The notes under the pieces: generated by a model | What the model saw: the letters and a program-made list of their open reading frames with translations, nothing else | Told to the model about the DNA's origin: nothing | The model's database searches: none | From: JBHOQS01 sp042408875 | GTDB taxonomy: Bacteria > Chloroflexota > UBA11872 > JBHOQS01 | Length of the DNA: 64,000 nt | NCBI GenBank assembly: GCA_042408875.1 | Contig: JBHOQS010000022.1 | Location: 186,001 to 250,000, forward strand | Reading direction: 5' to 3' | Made by a program: the position numbers and the translations under genes | In this document: positions 1-9,022 of the stretch, piece by piece | How the letters are laid out: every line of letters starts with the position of its first letter | How positions within the stretch are numbered: position 1 is the first letter of the stretch

Positions 1-1145
1 AGGGCTTTACCGCGCCCAAGCTGATCTGGGTGCGGCGCCACGAGCCTCACCTGCTGGAGCGCACAGCTCGGGTGCTCCTCCCGAAGGATTATGTGCGCTG
101 GCGCCTGACCGGCGTCTTTGCGACCGAAGTCTCCGATGCGTCCGGCACGCTCTTGTTCGATGTCCGCAACCGGCGTTGGTCAGATGAGATGTTGCGGCAG
201 CTGGACATCCCGCGCGCCTGGCTGCCGGACGTGTATGAGTCGCCGGTGGTGAGCGGGCACATCAATGAGGCTGCAGCGCGCGCGACTGGTCTGCGCCCCG
301 GCACACCGGTGGTCGGCGGGGGTGGCGACCAGGCTGCCGGCGGCGTGGGGAACGGAGTCGTCCGCCCCGGCATCGTCTCCTCGACGATCGGTACCTCGGG
401 CGTGGTCTTCGCCTTCGCTGACGAGGTGCGGCTCGACCCGCACGGCCGTGTGCACACGTTCTGCCACGCCGTCCCGGGCAAATGGCATGTCATGGGCGTG
501 ACGCAGGGCGCCGGGCTGTCGCTGCGCTGGTTCCGCGATAACTTCGGCGGCATCGAGATCGAGGCCGGCAACCTGGCTGGGATCGACCCCTACACGTTTC
601 TGGTGCGGGAGGCTGAGCGGGCCCCAGCCGGCAGCGAAGGGCTGCTCTGGCTGCCCTACCTCATGGGCGAGCGCACGCCGCACCTAGACGCTAACGCCAA
701 AGGCGTGCTCTTCGGCGTGACGGCGCGGCACACGCGGTTCCACGTTATTCGCGCTATTCTGGAGGGAGTCGCCTTCAGTCTGCGCGACTCGTTTGAGATT
801 TTGCGCGAGATGGGCGTGCCTATCGGGCAGGTGCGTGCCTCTGGCGGCGGCGGTCGCTCTGAGCTATGGCGCCAGATCCAGGCGGACGTGTTTGGCACGC
901 CGATGGTGACGATCAACGCTACGGAGGGGCCGGCGTTCGGGGGAGCGCTTCTCGCTGGCGTGGGTACCGGCGTCTGGGCCTCTGTCGAAGAGGCGTGTGA
1001 TGCAACCATCAGGGTCACGTCCGAGATCCAGCCCGATCCGGCGAACGCAGGGCTGTACGATCGGCTGTACCAGGTGTATCGCGCCCTCTATCCGGCTCTC
1101 AAGCCCAGCTTCGACACGGTGACCGCGCTGACGGCTTCAGGGTAG
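1..1145 (+). CDS. xylB: Xylulokinase-type FGGY carbohydrate kinase, 5' end cut by window edge
   Basis: The reading frame is open from base 3, where GFTAPKLIW precedes the first possible internal start (GTG at 30), so the gene begins outside the window and only about 380 C-terminal residues are seen. These include the end of the first actin-like domain (GGGGDQAAGGVGNGV), the phosphate loop GTSGVVFAF, GERTPHLD, and the second-domain signature SGGGGRSELWRQIQAD. The family phosphorylates xylulose or related ketoses with ATP in the cytoplasm. The N-terminal sugar-binding part is missing here, so the exact substrate is an inference from similarity to XylB. The C-terminus looks complete. Confidence 0.85.
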   Translation, partial: GFTAPKLIWVRRHEPHLLERTARVLLPKDYVRWRLTGVFATEVSDASGTLLFDVRNRRWSDEMLRQLDIPRAWLPDVYESPVVSGHINEAAARATGLRPGTPVVGGGGDQAAGGVGNGVVRPGIVSSTIGTSGVVFAFADEVRLDPHGRVHTFCHAVPGKWHVMGVTQGAGLSLRWFRDNFGGIEIEAGNLAGIDPYTFLVREAERAPAGSEGLLWLPYLMGERTPHLDANAKGVLFGVTARHTRFHVIRAILEGVAFSLRDSFEILREMGVPIGQVRASGGGGRSELWRQIQADVFGTPMVTINATEGPAFGGALLAGVGTGVWASVEEACDATIRVTSEIQPDPANAGLYDRLYQVYRALYPALKPSFDTVTALTASG

Positions 1146-1204
1146 CGGCTGGTCAGTATCCTGGGTGCTGGCCGGACCGTGCGCCGAGTTCTACGCGGTG
1201 CGCT

Positions 1205-3292
1205 TTAGCTCTCGCCCTGGCTCATGCGGAGGATCTGCGCGCCCAGGGCATTGCCCTGCACCTGAAGCTGCGCCAGAGCCACCTCGAGGCGGGCGAACTT
1301 GCGCTCGAGCTGTTCCCGTTTGCGCTCCAGGCGCTCTTCCATCTGCTGGATGGTCTTGTCCAGGCGCTGAATACGCCGATGCTCTTCTGCCTCGCGGTCC
1401 GACAGCACACCGGTCGCGGCGGTGAGGTTGTTTACATAATCAAGCAGCGGGTGCAGCACGCCACGCTCGCTCACGCTGACGGTGATCGTCTGGGTGCCTG
1501 CCTCGAGCACCGGCTTCGCCGTGAGGGTAATGCCCGGAATGAGCGTCGTGTTCGTCTGGCCGGCGGCAATCGTCCCGGTCACGGCCGTCTCAGCGGTGCC
1601 GCCCTCCGGCGTGAACACCGCAGACAGGTTCCCGCTGGCATCAGAGGTGATCGTGTAGGTGCCGGCGCGATGGTCCCGCGTCGGCACACCACTAATGCTC
1701 TCAATCGCGCCCGTCGCGCCGCTCAACGTGGCCGTGGCAGTGTATGCCTGGAACAGGCTGGCCACGGCGTTCGGGTTCTCCTGGAGCTTTGCCCGCAGCT
1801 TTGTCTCGTCCAGCGTGAGACGGTTCGTCGAGCCAACGGCGCTGCCGATAGCGCCGGTGGAGATGCCAATGTCGGCAAGCGATTGCAAGGCCCCGGCAAG
1901 ACCGGTTGCCCGGTCGGACACGAGCCGGCGGAGGGTGCGCTCCATCTGCTGAGCGAGACCATCGCCCAGTAGCACCCCGCCGCTCTTCGTTGTCTGATCG
2001 TAGGCAATGTTTTGCTCGATGAGATTGAGGACGTCGTTAAAGCGGTCCACGAACTCGCGGACGTTCTTTACCGCCGTGTCGGCGTCCTGCCCGATAGTGA
2101 CGGTCACAGCAGTCGCACTGACACTCTTGAGTTCGAGGGTGACGCCAGGCAGTACGTCGGTGACCGTATTGCTGGCGCTGGTCAGCTCGTTGCCGTTGTT
2201 CACGCCGCTGATGGTGAAACGCGCCTGCTGGCCGAGCGTCTGCGCTGCACCGGTGAGCCCCAGGGCCGTCAGGAAGTTGCCGCTCACATCCTCCAGCGCG
2301 ATCTGTGTGCCGCCGGTGTTCTTGCTCGTCAGTTGCACTCGATCAGTAACGGGATCATAGGTGGCAGTGACGCCGGCGCTTGAGCTGTTGATGCGGTTCA
2401 GCACCGTCGCCAGCGTGTCGGTGCCTTTGTACGTGATTTCGACCCCGTTGATCTTGAACGAGCCCACGCCGGTGACGGGATCGACCGTCACCGCCGTAGC
2501 GAGGCGCGCCTTCGTGTTGTCGTTGAGCGGCTGGTTCGTCGCTGCGCCGCCCATGCCCCAGGCGCTCACCACAGTGTTCCCGTTCACCTGCGCGTCAAGC
2601 AGGCCCGCCGCTTTCAAGAAGTTGCTCGTGTCAGCACCGCTGCCCAGGCGAATGGTCACGCCGCTCGGCGCGGTAAGGCGTAGCAAGTTGGGCCGGCCGT
2701 CGGCATCGTTCTCCAGCGTGGCTGTGATGCCCAGGCCGGAATTGTTGATCTTGCCCAGAATGCTGTTCGAGCTGGCGTTATCAACGCCATCGCTCAAGAC
2801 CGTGCTGGCATCGATCGTGATCGTGGCGCTGGACTGCATTGTGCCATTGTAGGTATAAAGAGTGAACGTTCCAGTGGTAGGTGCCGTCCGAAATCCAGCC
2901 TCTGCGAGCGGTGCCCCTGCCGTCACCGCCAGGCCAATGGGGCTGGTCGAGCGTACGTTTGTGGCGGTAGCGAGCTGGAGCACCGTGACCGCATAGGTGC
3001 CAGTGGCAGCCCCAGGCCCAGCCGATCCTGTGACCACCGTTGTGCCGGATGGGTTGGCCGCGGAGAAGGACTTGGCGTCGATGCTGCTGCGCAGGGTCAG
3101 CTTGTCTAGCGCGCTCTGCAGCTTGCGCAGAGCATTATTGAGATCCTGGAAGGCTTTAACTCGTTGCTGCGCGGCATTTTTCTGCTGCGCGATCCGGTCG
3201 ATCGGCCGCCGCTCGATCGCGATGAGCTGGTCGATGATCTCGCTGGTGCGCAGGCCTGACGTCAGGCCATCGACGGCGAACAGGCTGGGCAC
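1205..3292 (-). CDS. fliD: Flagellar hook-associated protein 2 (filament cap)
   Basis: 695 residues, ATG start. The N-terminus (FAVDGLTSGLRTSEIIDQL, then a helical stretch to about residue 70) is the FliD_N signature. The last 60 residues form a charged coiled coil (REAEEHRRIQRLDKTIQQME and onward), as expected for FliD_C. The middle is Thr/Ser/Gly-rich, typical of the surface-exposed D2-D3 domains. FliD caps the growing flagellar filament and helps flagellin fold. It is on the long side for the family (often 450-700). flaG lies just upstream on the same strand, so this is a small late-flagellar unit. No other flagellar gene is in the window. Confidence 0.9.
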   Translation of the reverse strand: MPSLFAVDGLTSGLRTSEIIDQLIAIERRPIDRIAQQKNAAQQRVKAFQDLNNALRKLQSALDKLTLRSSIDAKSFSAANPSGTTVVTGSAGPGAATGTYAVTVLQLATATNVRSTSPIGLAVTAGAPLAEAGFRTAPTTGTFTLYTYNGTMQSSATITIDASTVLSDGVDNASSNSILGKINNSGLGITATLENDADGRPNLLRLTAPSGVTIRLGSGADTSNFLKAAGLLDAQVNGNTVVSAWGMGGAATNQPLNDNTKARLATAVTVDPVTGVGSFKINGVEITYKGTDTLATVLNRINSSSAGVTATYDPVTDRVQLTSKNTGGTQIALEDVSGNFLTALGLTGAAQTLGQQARFTISGVNNGNELTSASNTVTDVLPGVTLELKSVSATAVTVTIGQDADTAVKNVREFVDRFNDVLNLIEQNIAYDQTTKSGGVLLGDGLAQQMERTLRRLVSDRATGLAGALQSLADIGISTGAIGSAVGSTNRLTLDETKLRAKLQENPNAVASLFQAYTATATLSGATGAIESISGVPTRDHRAGTYTITSDASGNLSAVFTPEGGTAETAVTGTIAAGQTNTTLIPGITLTAKPVLEAGTQTITVSVSERGVLHPLLDYVNNLTAATGVLSDREAEEHRRIQRLDKTIQQMEERLERKREQLERKFARLEVALAQLQVQGNALGAQILRMSQGES

Positions 3293-3404
3293 AGCACCTT
3301 CTCCTCGCTCTCAACGGAGAGTAATAATCATCGGTTGTGATAGTCGTGTGTAATAGTCGTCTGGAACAGTCGCCAATAACGGATCAAGAACACAGTAGAA
3401 CCAG

Positions 3405-3785
3405 TTACTTCGTCGCCTCGAGCAGCAGACCCTGGTAGCGCTGGAGCTGTTCGGCCAGGCGCAGTAGCTCATCGGGCGGGATCGCTGCCAGTACCTCGCC
3501 GGTGCGGGCGTTAATGATCTTGATCTGCAAACGGTTGGTCGTGTCGTCCAGCACGAAACGCGCATACGTCTCTACGGCCACACGACGCTGGGCGCTTCCA
3601 TCGCTGGCATGCCCATCGTTGGGCGTGTCGGTGTCGCGGCGATCTGCCGCCACGCTGGCCCGATCGAGGCGAGGGGTGCCCGGCGCACTCTGGAGGCTCT
3701 GCGCCACCTGTTGGACGCGTACAGCTGGCTCGGTGGAATATACCGGAGGTGTGGTGCCGCCGAGCCCATCTATCCGCAATGCCAT
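3405..3785 (-). CDS. flaG: FlaG family protein
   Basis: About 126 residues. The C-terminal half (YARFVLDDTTNRLQIKIIN, then ARTGEVLAAIPPDELLRLAE) is the FlaG domain; the N-terminal 60 residues are low-complexity and probably disordered. I chose the ATG at 3785 because AGGAG lies 8 nt upstream; the GTG at 3794 would sit directly on that site. FlaG is linked to flagellar filament length in other bacteria, and its exact role is poorly defined. It precedes fliD by about 110 bp on the same strand, the usual neighbour. Function is assigned by family and context. Confidence 0.8.
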   Translation of the reverse strand: MALRIDGLGGTTPPVYSTEPAVRVQQVAQSLQSAPGTPRLDRASVAADRRDTDTPNDGHASDGSAQRRVAVETYARFVLDDTTNRLQIKIINARTGEVLAAIPPDELLRLAEQLQRYQGLLLEATK

Positions 3786-3890
3786 GCGCCTCACTCCTGT
3801 ACCGGACCTGAGCGGACAGAGAAAGAGATAAAACCCAGGGATAGAACCTGGCTGGTCTAGTCTTAGTCTTCGGCAGCCAGCACAGGAACT

Positions 3891-5630
3891 TTAGGAGGCA
3901 GGCGGAGCTTCCGGATGAACGTGGACTGTTGTCTCGTGCGAGTAGGTCACCAGGCCCGGTGCAGCCCCTTTGACGGGGCGAACATAGCGGCGCAGCGTGT
4001 AGTCCACAGCCACGCTCGACGCGGTGCGACTTTGGGAGAAGAGGGCGGCGATGGCTGCTGCACGGCGCAGCACGGGCTCCGGCACGCTTCGCCCGCCGCT
4101 GCGCACGATGACGTGCGCGCCCGGCACACCACGGGCATGCAGCCACACATCGTGCGGCGCAGCGAGATCGAACGTCACCGCATGGTTCTGGCGCGCGCTG
4201 CGGCCGGCAAGCACTTCGTAGCCATCAATCAGGAACCGCCGCGGTGGCAGAGGAGACTGCCGTCCGTTCGGCTGCTTTCGCCCCGGCGTCGGCTTCTTCC
4301 GTTCCGGTGCCGGAAAGACGCCGCGCTCGACCAGGTCGGCCTCGAGCTCGGAGAGCTCCGCCGGGCTCGTGGCAAGCTCGAGGAGCACCCGCTGCTCGCG
4401 CAGGTACGCCAGTTCGTGCCCGGCCGCCTCGAGCATCGCCGGTACATCCGCTACAGCACGGCGCGCCTTGCTGTACTCCTTGAAGTACTCCTGGGCGTTC
4501 TCCACGGCAGTGAGCGCCGGGTTTAGGACGATGCGTTCGCCCTCTAGCACGACCTCACGCTGTCCCTTGGAAATCCCGGCGGCGTACGCCAGTAGGAGCT
4601 CCCCGGCCCGGCGCAGGCGTTCGCTCTCAGCAGCCTCGGCCAGGGCACGCTGCAACGAGGCGCGGCGCCGCTCCATTCGCTCGATCTGGCGGTTGATGGC
4701 CTGGTGAAGCAGCGCCCTTCGAGGGTCGTATGGCTCCGTCCGCTCCTGCTCTCCGTGGAACGCCTCGACCGCCGCGCTGATACTGTTAACACACTGGCGC
4801 TCAGCGTAATGGGTTAGCTCATACGGCGCATAGGTGATCACCCGTCCCTGCTCCAGGCCGACACAGGGCTGCCAGGCCGCCGCGCCACGGACCGGCGCCC
4901 AGATCGCTGCCAGCGCATCGACGACAGCATCCCAGTTCTCTACGTCTGCCAGCGCCGTGAGGGGCGAGCCCGTCGCCCGGTAGGCTGCTTCCTGTGCCGC
5001 CAGGGGGCTCGTGCCCAGCACCCCGGCCACCAGGGCCTGCCACAGCGGCATATCCGCTGGCTGCAAGGCCACCGCCGTGCGCAGCCGGTTCACGGTCAGC
5101 TCGAGCGGCGAGAGTTTGCCGGCCTGTGACGGTGGCAACCGGTACTCGACGCCGGGGAGAACGAGCCGCTGGCGGCTCATCTCCGCGGTGACGCGCTTGA
5201 TGCTGTCCAGCACTAGGCCGGCGCCGTCCACCAGGATCATGTTGCTGTGGCGGCCCATGATCTCAAAAATCAGCTTCGTCTCCCACAGCGCACCTGTTTC
5301 GGGATCGCGGCGCTGCACGTGCAGGATCAGCACGCGCTCCAGCTCCGGCTGCTCGATCTCGACGATGCGGCCACCGCGGACATACTTACGCACCAATAGC
5401 AGGAATGGCGTCACTTCATCGGAGGCGCGGGCAAGCTTGCTCCCGGCGAGGTGCACGCGCGCATCCTGAGCCTGCGCAGAGGCATAGAGCCAGTATCTGC
5501 ATCCGCGGGCGTAGATCTCTAGGCCGAGGGCCAGCACCCCTGGATGGAGCGCCTTCTGCACCCGACCGCCAAGGATCGTGGCGCGGAGTTCGTCCCGGAC
5601 TGCCGCTAGAGTCAGTGCGTCGAAGTACAT
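3891..5630 (-). CDS. rqcH: RqcH / NFACT-family ribosome quality control protein
   Basis: 579 residues. An NFACT-N domain begins at MYFDALTLAAVRDELRATI and contains the hallmark EIMGRHSNMILVD. A central helical or coiled-coil region spans roughly 250-430. A C-terminal NFACT-R domain follows (FLIDGYEVLAGRSARQN, then HDVWLHARGVPGAHVIV). RqcH (older name FbpA) binds stalled 50S-peptidyl-tRNA complexes and recruits tRNA-Ala to add C-terminal alanine tails. At the place where the family normally has Asp-Arg, a pair needed for tRNA recruitment, this protein reads Glu-Arg (LERVLIL); this alignment is by eye. It is transcribed alone or ahead of flaG-fliD. Confidence 0.9.
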   Translation of the reverse strand: MYFDALTLAAVRDELRATILGGRVQKALHPGVLALGLEIYARGCRYWLYASAQAQDARVHLAGSKLARASDEVTPFLLLVRKYVRGGRIVEIEQPELERVLILHVQRRDPETGALWETKLIFEIMGRHSNMILVDGAGLVLDSIKRVTAEMSRQRLVLPGVEYRLPPSQAGKLSPLELTVNRLRTAVALQPADMPLWQALVAGVLGTSPLAAQEAAYRATGSPLTALADVENWDAVVDALAAIWAPVRGAAAWQPCVGLEQGRVITYAPYELTHYAERQCVNSISAAVEAFHGEQERTEPYDPRRALLHQAINRQIERMERRRASLQRALAEAAESERLRRAGELLLAYAAGISKGQREVVLEGERIVLNPALTAVENAQEYFKEYSKARRAVADVPAMLEAAGHELAYLREQRVLLELATSPAELSELEADLVERGVFPAPERKKPTPGRKQPNGRQSPLPPRRFLIDGYEVLAGRSARQNHAVTFDLAAPHDVWLHARGVPGAHVIVRSGGRSVPEPVLRRAAAIAALFSQSRTASSVAVDYTLRRYVRPVKGAAPGLVTYSHETTVHVHPEAPPAS

Positions 5631-5693
5631 CGCACAGCGTGTACGCTCGTAACCGTGCCTTGCTGGCGGGCGATACCCCAGCCAGACGGCTTA

Positions 5694-5702
5694 ATAGTAC
5701 CA
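5694..5702 (-). promoter_or_regulatory. Possible extended -10 promoter for rqcH
   Basis: On the minus strand, TGGTACTAT matches an extended -10 (TGnTATAAT-like) about 60 bp ahead of the rqcH ATG. No convincing -35 accompanies it. Assignment is by motif only. Confidence 0.3.
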
Positions 5703-5759
5703 GGTTAGCGGTCGAACGCACACGTGCCCTCGCCAGGAACGGGTGCGTATAAGCCCGCG

Positions 5760-5912
5760 TCAGAACGTGAGGGTTCCCGTCAGGACCAGCACCAGCAGAA
5801 TGATGAGCAACAAGACCAGCGGTGACCAGCTTGCGTAACCGTAGCGGCTATAGCCCTATCCCCCGCCTGCGAGCGCGAGCAGCAGCGGGATAAGCACAAT
5901 CAGTAGCAACAT
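5760..5912 (-). pseudogene. Small two-helix membrane ORF (DUF3309-like) interrupted by an in-frame amber codon
   Basis: Reading from ATG 5912 gives MLLLIVLIPLLLALAGGG, then TAG at 5858-5856, then GYSRYGYASWSPLVLLL and a second hydrophobic segment ending LTGTLTF and TGA at 5760. A leucine/isoleucine helix, a short Gly/Tyr/Trp turn and a second helix is the layout of the small DUF3309 membrane proteins. The two halves stay in the same frame, so only one codon is wrong. A TGG to TAG change would explain it, since the turn of this family is rich in Trp and Tyr. It could be a nonsense mutation, a sequencing error, or readthrough. Confidence 0.55.
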
Positions 5913-6059
5913 CGCGTTCCGCCTTACGTCACCGCCAGCCTTTCACATGCTCGGCGGCGTGTGCTCAGAAGCGATGCAAGCGCTGTGCTACCAGGGTATC
6001 CGCTGGCTGCGCTTGCGCCGGCTTCATCCAGATTGGCGATCCCCGCCCCTGTGCTCGTT

Positions 6060-6109
6060 GGGGCGAAAGATTTTTCGGCTTCCAGGATGAGCGACGTCCT
6101 GGTCGCCCC
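6060..6109. repeat. Multi-branched palindromic element
   Basis: Outer arms GGGGCGA (6060-6066) and TCGCCCC (6103-6109) enclose two smaller inverted repeats: CGAAA/TTTCG (6064-6077, overlapping the outer arm) and CCAGGA/TCCTGG (6082-6102). It is followed by a stutter of CCTTACAG words. It resembles short dispersed palindromes common in Chloroflexota spacers. It sits about 70 bp past the wecG stop, so it may also serve as a 3' structure. The rest of the 5913-6177 gap shows no gene. Confidence 0.55.
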
Positions 6110-6177
6110 TTACAGTCCTTACAGCCTTACAGAAGGTGCCTCCGTGAAGGGTGCGCTGGCAGGCCAGGCAGCCAGCG

Positions 6178-6969
6178 CTAGCGGCCGAGGCGCAGGCGGA
6201 TGGCTTCGGCCGCCGCGAGGAGCGCGAAGACAGGCAGGACACGCTGGCGCTTCCAGCGCCAGGGCTGCCGGATCAGCCGGTAGAGCCATTCGAAGCCGCT
6301 GCGCCGCATCCAGACTGGGGCGCGGCGCACGCGTCCCGACAGGAAATCGAAGGCGCCGCCGACGCCGATGGCGACCCGCACGTCCAGCCGCGGGAGGTTG
6401 CGGGCGATCCAGAGGTCCTGGCCTGGCGCGCCGTAGGCCACGAGCAGGATATCTACAGGCGCTGCGGCCTGGACTGCAGTGACCGTGGCGGCATCGTCCT
6501 CTGGCCGGGGTGAGCCGCCGTACGTGCCGGCTAGCACTAGGCCAGGGTGCTGCTGCGCCAGGCGGGCCGCGGCGAGCTCGGCCACCCCCGGCCCAGCACC
6601 CAGGAGGAAGAAGCGCCAGCCGCGCGGCGCGCCGTAGCGGGCCAGCACGTCGATGAGGTCTGTGCCGCGCACCTGCTCCCGCAGCGGCCGGCCTTGCAGC
6701 CACGCCGCCAGAAGCAGCCCGACACCGTCTGGTACATTGAGCCAGCTCTCCTGGAGGACGCGCTGGAACGCGGCGTCGCGGCGCGCCCGCATGACGAACT
6801 CCGGGTTCGGGGTCGTCACTTGGGCGCGGCCGCCGCGCGCAACTACCCCGGCGATAGCCGCCACGGCCTCGTCATAGGTCACATCGTGCACCGGCACACC
6901 CAGGATGGTGATCTGGCGGAAAGACGCGCGGTTGGTGCCGGTACGCAGCGAGAGGTCAGACGTCTTCAT
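6178..6969 (-). CDS. WecG/TagA/CpsF family glycosyltransferase
   Basis: About 263 residues. Family features are TPNPEFVMRARRD, LNVPDGVGLLLAAWLQGRPL, FFLLGAGPGVAELAAARLAQ, VAYGAPGQDLWIARN and GVGGAFDFLSGRVRRAP. These enzymes transfer N-acetylmannosaminuronate, N-acetylmannosamine or similar sugars from UDP-sugar onto lipid-linked intermediates of cell-surface polymers at the inner face of the membrane. The start is placed at ATG 6969 because it overlaps the stop of the upstream nuclease gene as ATGA, which implies translational coupling. In-frame ATG 6978 and GTG 6987 are alternatives. The donor sugar cannot be read from the sequence. Confidence 0.88.
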   Translation of the reverse strand: MKTSDLSLRTGTNRASFRQITILGVPVHDVTYDEAVAAIAGVVARGGRAQVTTPNPEFVMRARRDAAFQRVLQESWLNVPDGVGLLLAAWLQGRPLREQVRGTDLIDVLARYGAPRGWRFFLLGAGPGVAELAAARLAQQHPGLVLAGTYGGSPRPEDDAATVTAVQAAAPVDILLVAYGAPGQDLWIARNLPRLDVRVAIGVGGAFDFLSGRVRRAPVWMRRSGFEWLYRLIRQPWRWKRQRVLPVFALLAAAEAIRLRLGR

Positions 6970-7517
6970 CGGCGGCATGCCCCCCACAGCCCGCGGCCGG
7001 CCGCGCGGGCCTCACGCTCCAGGGCCAGGAAGAGCTCCTGGTACTTCACATCGGGTGGGTAGGTGACCGCCTGCGCATAGCCCAGGCGCACCAGCTCCGC
7101 GTTGACGAAGAGATCGCCAACATAGACATAACGGAGCAGACGTCCATAGCGATCGGTCTCGCTGACATCCCGCTCCAGGCGCACGATCTTGCCATCGACT
7201 AGCTCTTTGTTCTTCGCTGCAGCTTCGCGCCCGAAGCACTCCACCGACCGGCGTGGGTCAGCGCTCTCTGGCGCGTTGATGCCGATGTAACGCACGCGCA
7301 CCCGACGCCCGCCGACCTGCACGTCGATGGTATCGCCGTCCACCACATGTACGACGCGGCCTTCCTGGATCGCCGCAGTCTCCGCAGTCGCCGGAGCACT
7401 CCCGCCAGGTAGGACGCGACTGTCAGGCATGCACGCAGGAGCGGCCGTGAAGACGAGCGCAAGCGCGAGGACGAGCCCTGCTAGGCACGATCTCTGGCGC
7501 ACGAGCGTGTGTGACAT
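6966..7517 (-). CDS. Secreted thermonuclease-family (SNase-like) nuclease
   Basis: 183 residues. A signal peptide (basic start, then LAGLVLALALVFTAAPAC) could also be a weak lipobox with Cys29. The SNase fold follows: VVDGDTIDVQVGGRRVRVRY, IGINAPES and SETDRYGRLLRYVYVG. These carry the metal-binding Asp, two catalytic Arg and the Glu expected from staphylococcal nuclease. The C-terminus is RGLWGACRR. It probably degrades extracellular nucleic acid at the cell surface. It overlaps the following wecG-type gene by 4 bp. The gene is preceded by an unusually AT-rich spacer that may hold its promoter. Confidence 0.88.
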   Translation of the reverse strand: MSHTLVRQRSCLAGLVLALALVFTAAPACMPDSRVLPGGSAPATAETAAIQEGRVVHVVDGDTIDVQVGGRRVRVRYIGINAPESADPRRSVECFGREAAAKNKELVDGKIVRLERDVSETDRYGRLLRYVYVGDLFVNAELVRLGYAQAVTYPPDVKYQELFLALEREARAAGRGLWGACRR

Positions 7518-7575
7518 ATATTTTTATATTTTTTATTTTTTACATTTGTATATATTGTATATATCTTTTTTGCGC
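7518..7575. other. AT-rich low-complexity spacer
   Basis: A run almost free of G and C in a GC-rich genome. On the minus (sense) strand it reads as repeated A-rich words such as ATAAAAAATATAAAAATATA, ending just before the nuclease start. It contains several TATACAAT-like -10 candidates. No ORF or stable hairpin is visible. Confidence 0.7.
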
Positions 7576-7630
7576 GGACTGGGGCGCGGAGCATATCGCC
7601 CAGTGGCTGAGCGGCCTCGGTGAGCTACGG

Positions 7631-8914
7631 TTAGCAGCAATCATCGAGCAGACGAAGCGCCAGTTCGACCGCAGCCTCGCCGGTGCCGGGCGCCCAGACA
7701 GCAGGGTACCCGTAGTACCGGTAGGCGATGTCGATCTCATAGCCGCCCAGCGGATACGAGGCACGATCGGGCACATATCCGATGTTGTCGTTGCTCCAGC
7801 CGGCCACCAGGAGTGGCTGCAAGGGTGAGCGTGCTTTGAGCGCTAGCCCGAGTGCGACGAAGAATTCCCCGGGCAGGGCGGCGATGCCGACCGGCCCGAT
7901 GCGCAGCGCCTGGAGCTCAGCCGTGTACTGCGGCAGCGGCTCGCTGCCGCGCAGCAGGCGCACCAGCCGCGCAGCATGCTGCACGTATACTACCTGATCA
8001 GCACGCCACTCCGGCGACAGCGGCATCTTACCTGCCAGCCGCGCTCTTCCCTCACGCGCCAGGGCAATCACCTGGTCGAAGTCAGGCAGCGGCGCAAGCT
8101 CCAGGTGTAGCTCCGCCCGGCGGCCGGCGACGCCGGTCGCGTCGACCGGCACGGCTGTCTCCCATAGGCGGCGCGCTGTCTGGCCGATGGCCCGCCCAGC
8201 GCGCTCGGCCGCCGCATAGCCGCGCCCGTCCATACGGGGATTGATGTCGCCGCCGGCGCCGTTGATATATACGACCGGGCCACAGCCATGTGGTTCAAGC
8301 TCATCACGCAAGTAATAAACGTAATCCGCCGTGGCCAGCGTGCTGCCGTGGCCGACGGCCGTAGGGTGGCAGGTATAGTGCACTACGCTGCATAGCGGCT
8401 GCCCGGCGGCCGTGTCGATGCGCAGAACGGCCACCTGCGGATCGATCGGGCGGTCGGTACCTGTGCGCAGCCCCACGCGGTTGATCGCCGCCTGTGGCTC
8501 CTCGCCAGCGGCCCAGCGCAGCCGGGCGGGCTGAAGCCCGGCGGCCGCCTGCCTGACCGCCTCCACCAGCGCAGTCTCCAGCCGCGCGAGGTACGCCGGG
8601 TCAGGCAGGCCGATCCCAGCGATCACCCCGGTCTCCGGCCCACCGTGCGTGTGCGTGCAACAGTACATCTGAAGGTCGGGCAGGAGACCGCATGCCTGTG
8701 CCACGGCCTGGCGCACGCGCGCCACCAGCCGCCGTCCCAACCCGATCAGGTCGCAGGAGACCAGCGCCGCGCGTTCGCCATGATCTTCGACCACCAGAGC
8801 GGTGGCGTAGAGCGGGTCGTGCACTCCGCTGCACGGGCCCTCGCGGGCGATGAAGCCGGTCAGATCGACGCCGGGCGGCGGTGTGATCTCAACGCGAGCG
8901 ATACCGGCCTGCAT
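7631..8914 (-). CDS. Neutral/alkaline non-lysosomal ceramidase-like hydrolase
   Basis: About 427 residues. It opens with QAGIARVEITPPPGVDLTGF, then DPLYATALVVEDHGERAALV, then the metal-binding CCTHTHGGPETG, and later HYTCHPTAVG and INGAGGDINPR. This is the zinc N-terminal domain of the neutral ceramidase family (PF04734). Many bacterial members lack the C-terminal domain and their real substrate is unknown. No signal peptide is evident, so it is probably cytoplasmic. I chose ATG 8914 because GGAGGAG lies 7 nt upstream; ATG 8920 is too close to it. An amide or ester hydrolase is as far as the sequence supports. Confidence 0.75.
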   Translation of the reverse strand: MQAGIARVEITPPPGVDLTGFIAREGPCSGVHDPLYATALVVEDHGERAALVSCDLIGLGRRLVARVRQAVAQACGLLPDLQMYCCTHTHGGPETGVIAGIGLPDPAYLARLETALVEAVRQAAAGLQPARLRWAAGEEPQAAINRVGLRTGTDRPIDPQVAVLRIDTAAGQPLCSVVHYTCHPTAVGHGSTLATADYVYYLRDELEPHGCGPVVYINGAGGDINPRMDGRGYAAAERAGRAIGQTARRLWETAVPVDATGVAGRRAELHLELAPLPDFDQVIALAREGRARLAGKMPLSPEWRADQVVYVQHAARLVRLLRGSEPLPQYTAELQALRIGPVGIAALPGEFFVALGLALKARSPLQPLLVAGWSNDNIGYVPDRASYPLGGYEIDIAYRYYGYPAVWAPGTGEAAVELALRLLDDCC

Positions 8915-9022
8915 GGGCATGCTCCTCCGTGATTTCACTGATCTCTCTACCCCGCACGAGCATAGCAGAACGGGCGCGCTGGCGTCGAAAGCATGTGGCT
9001 CTCGTTAGGAACGTGGTGCGGA

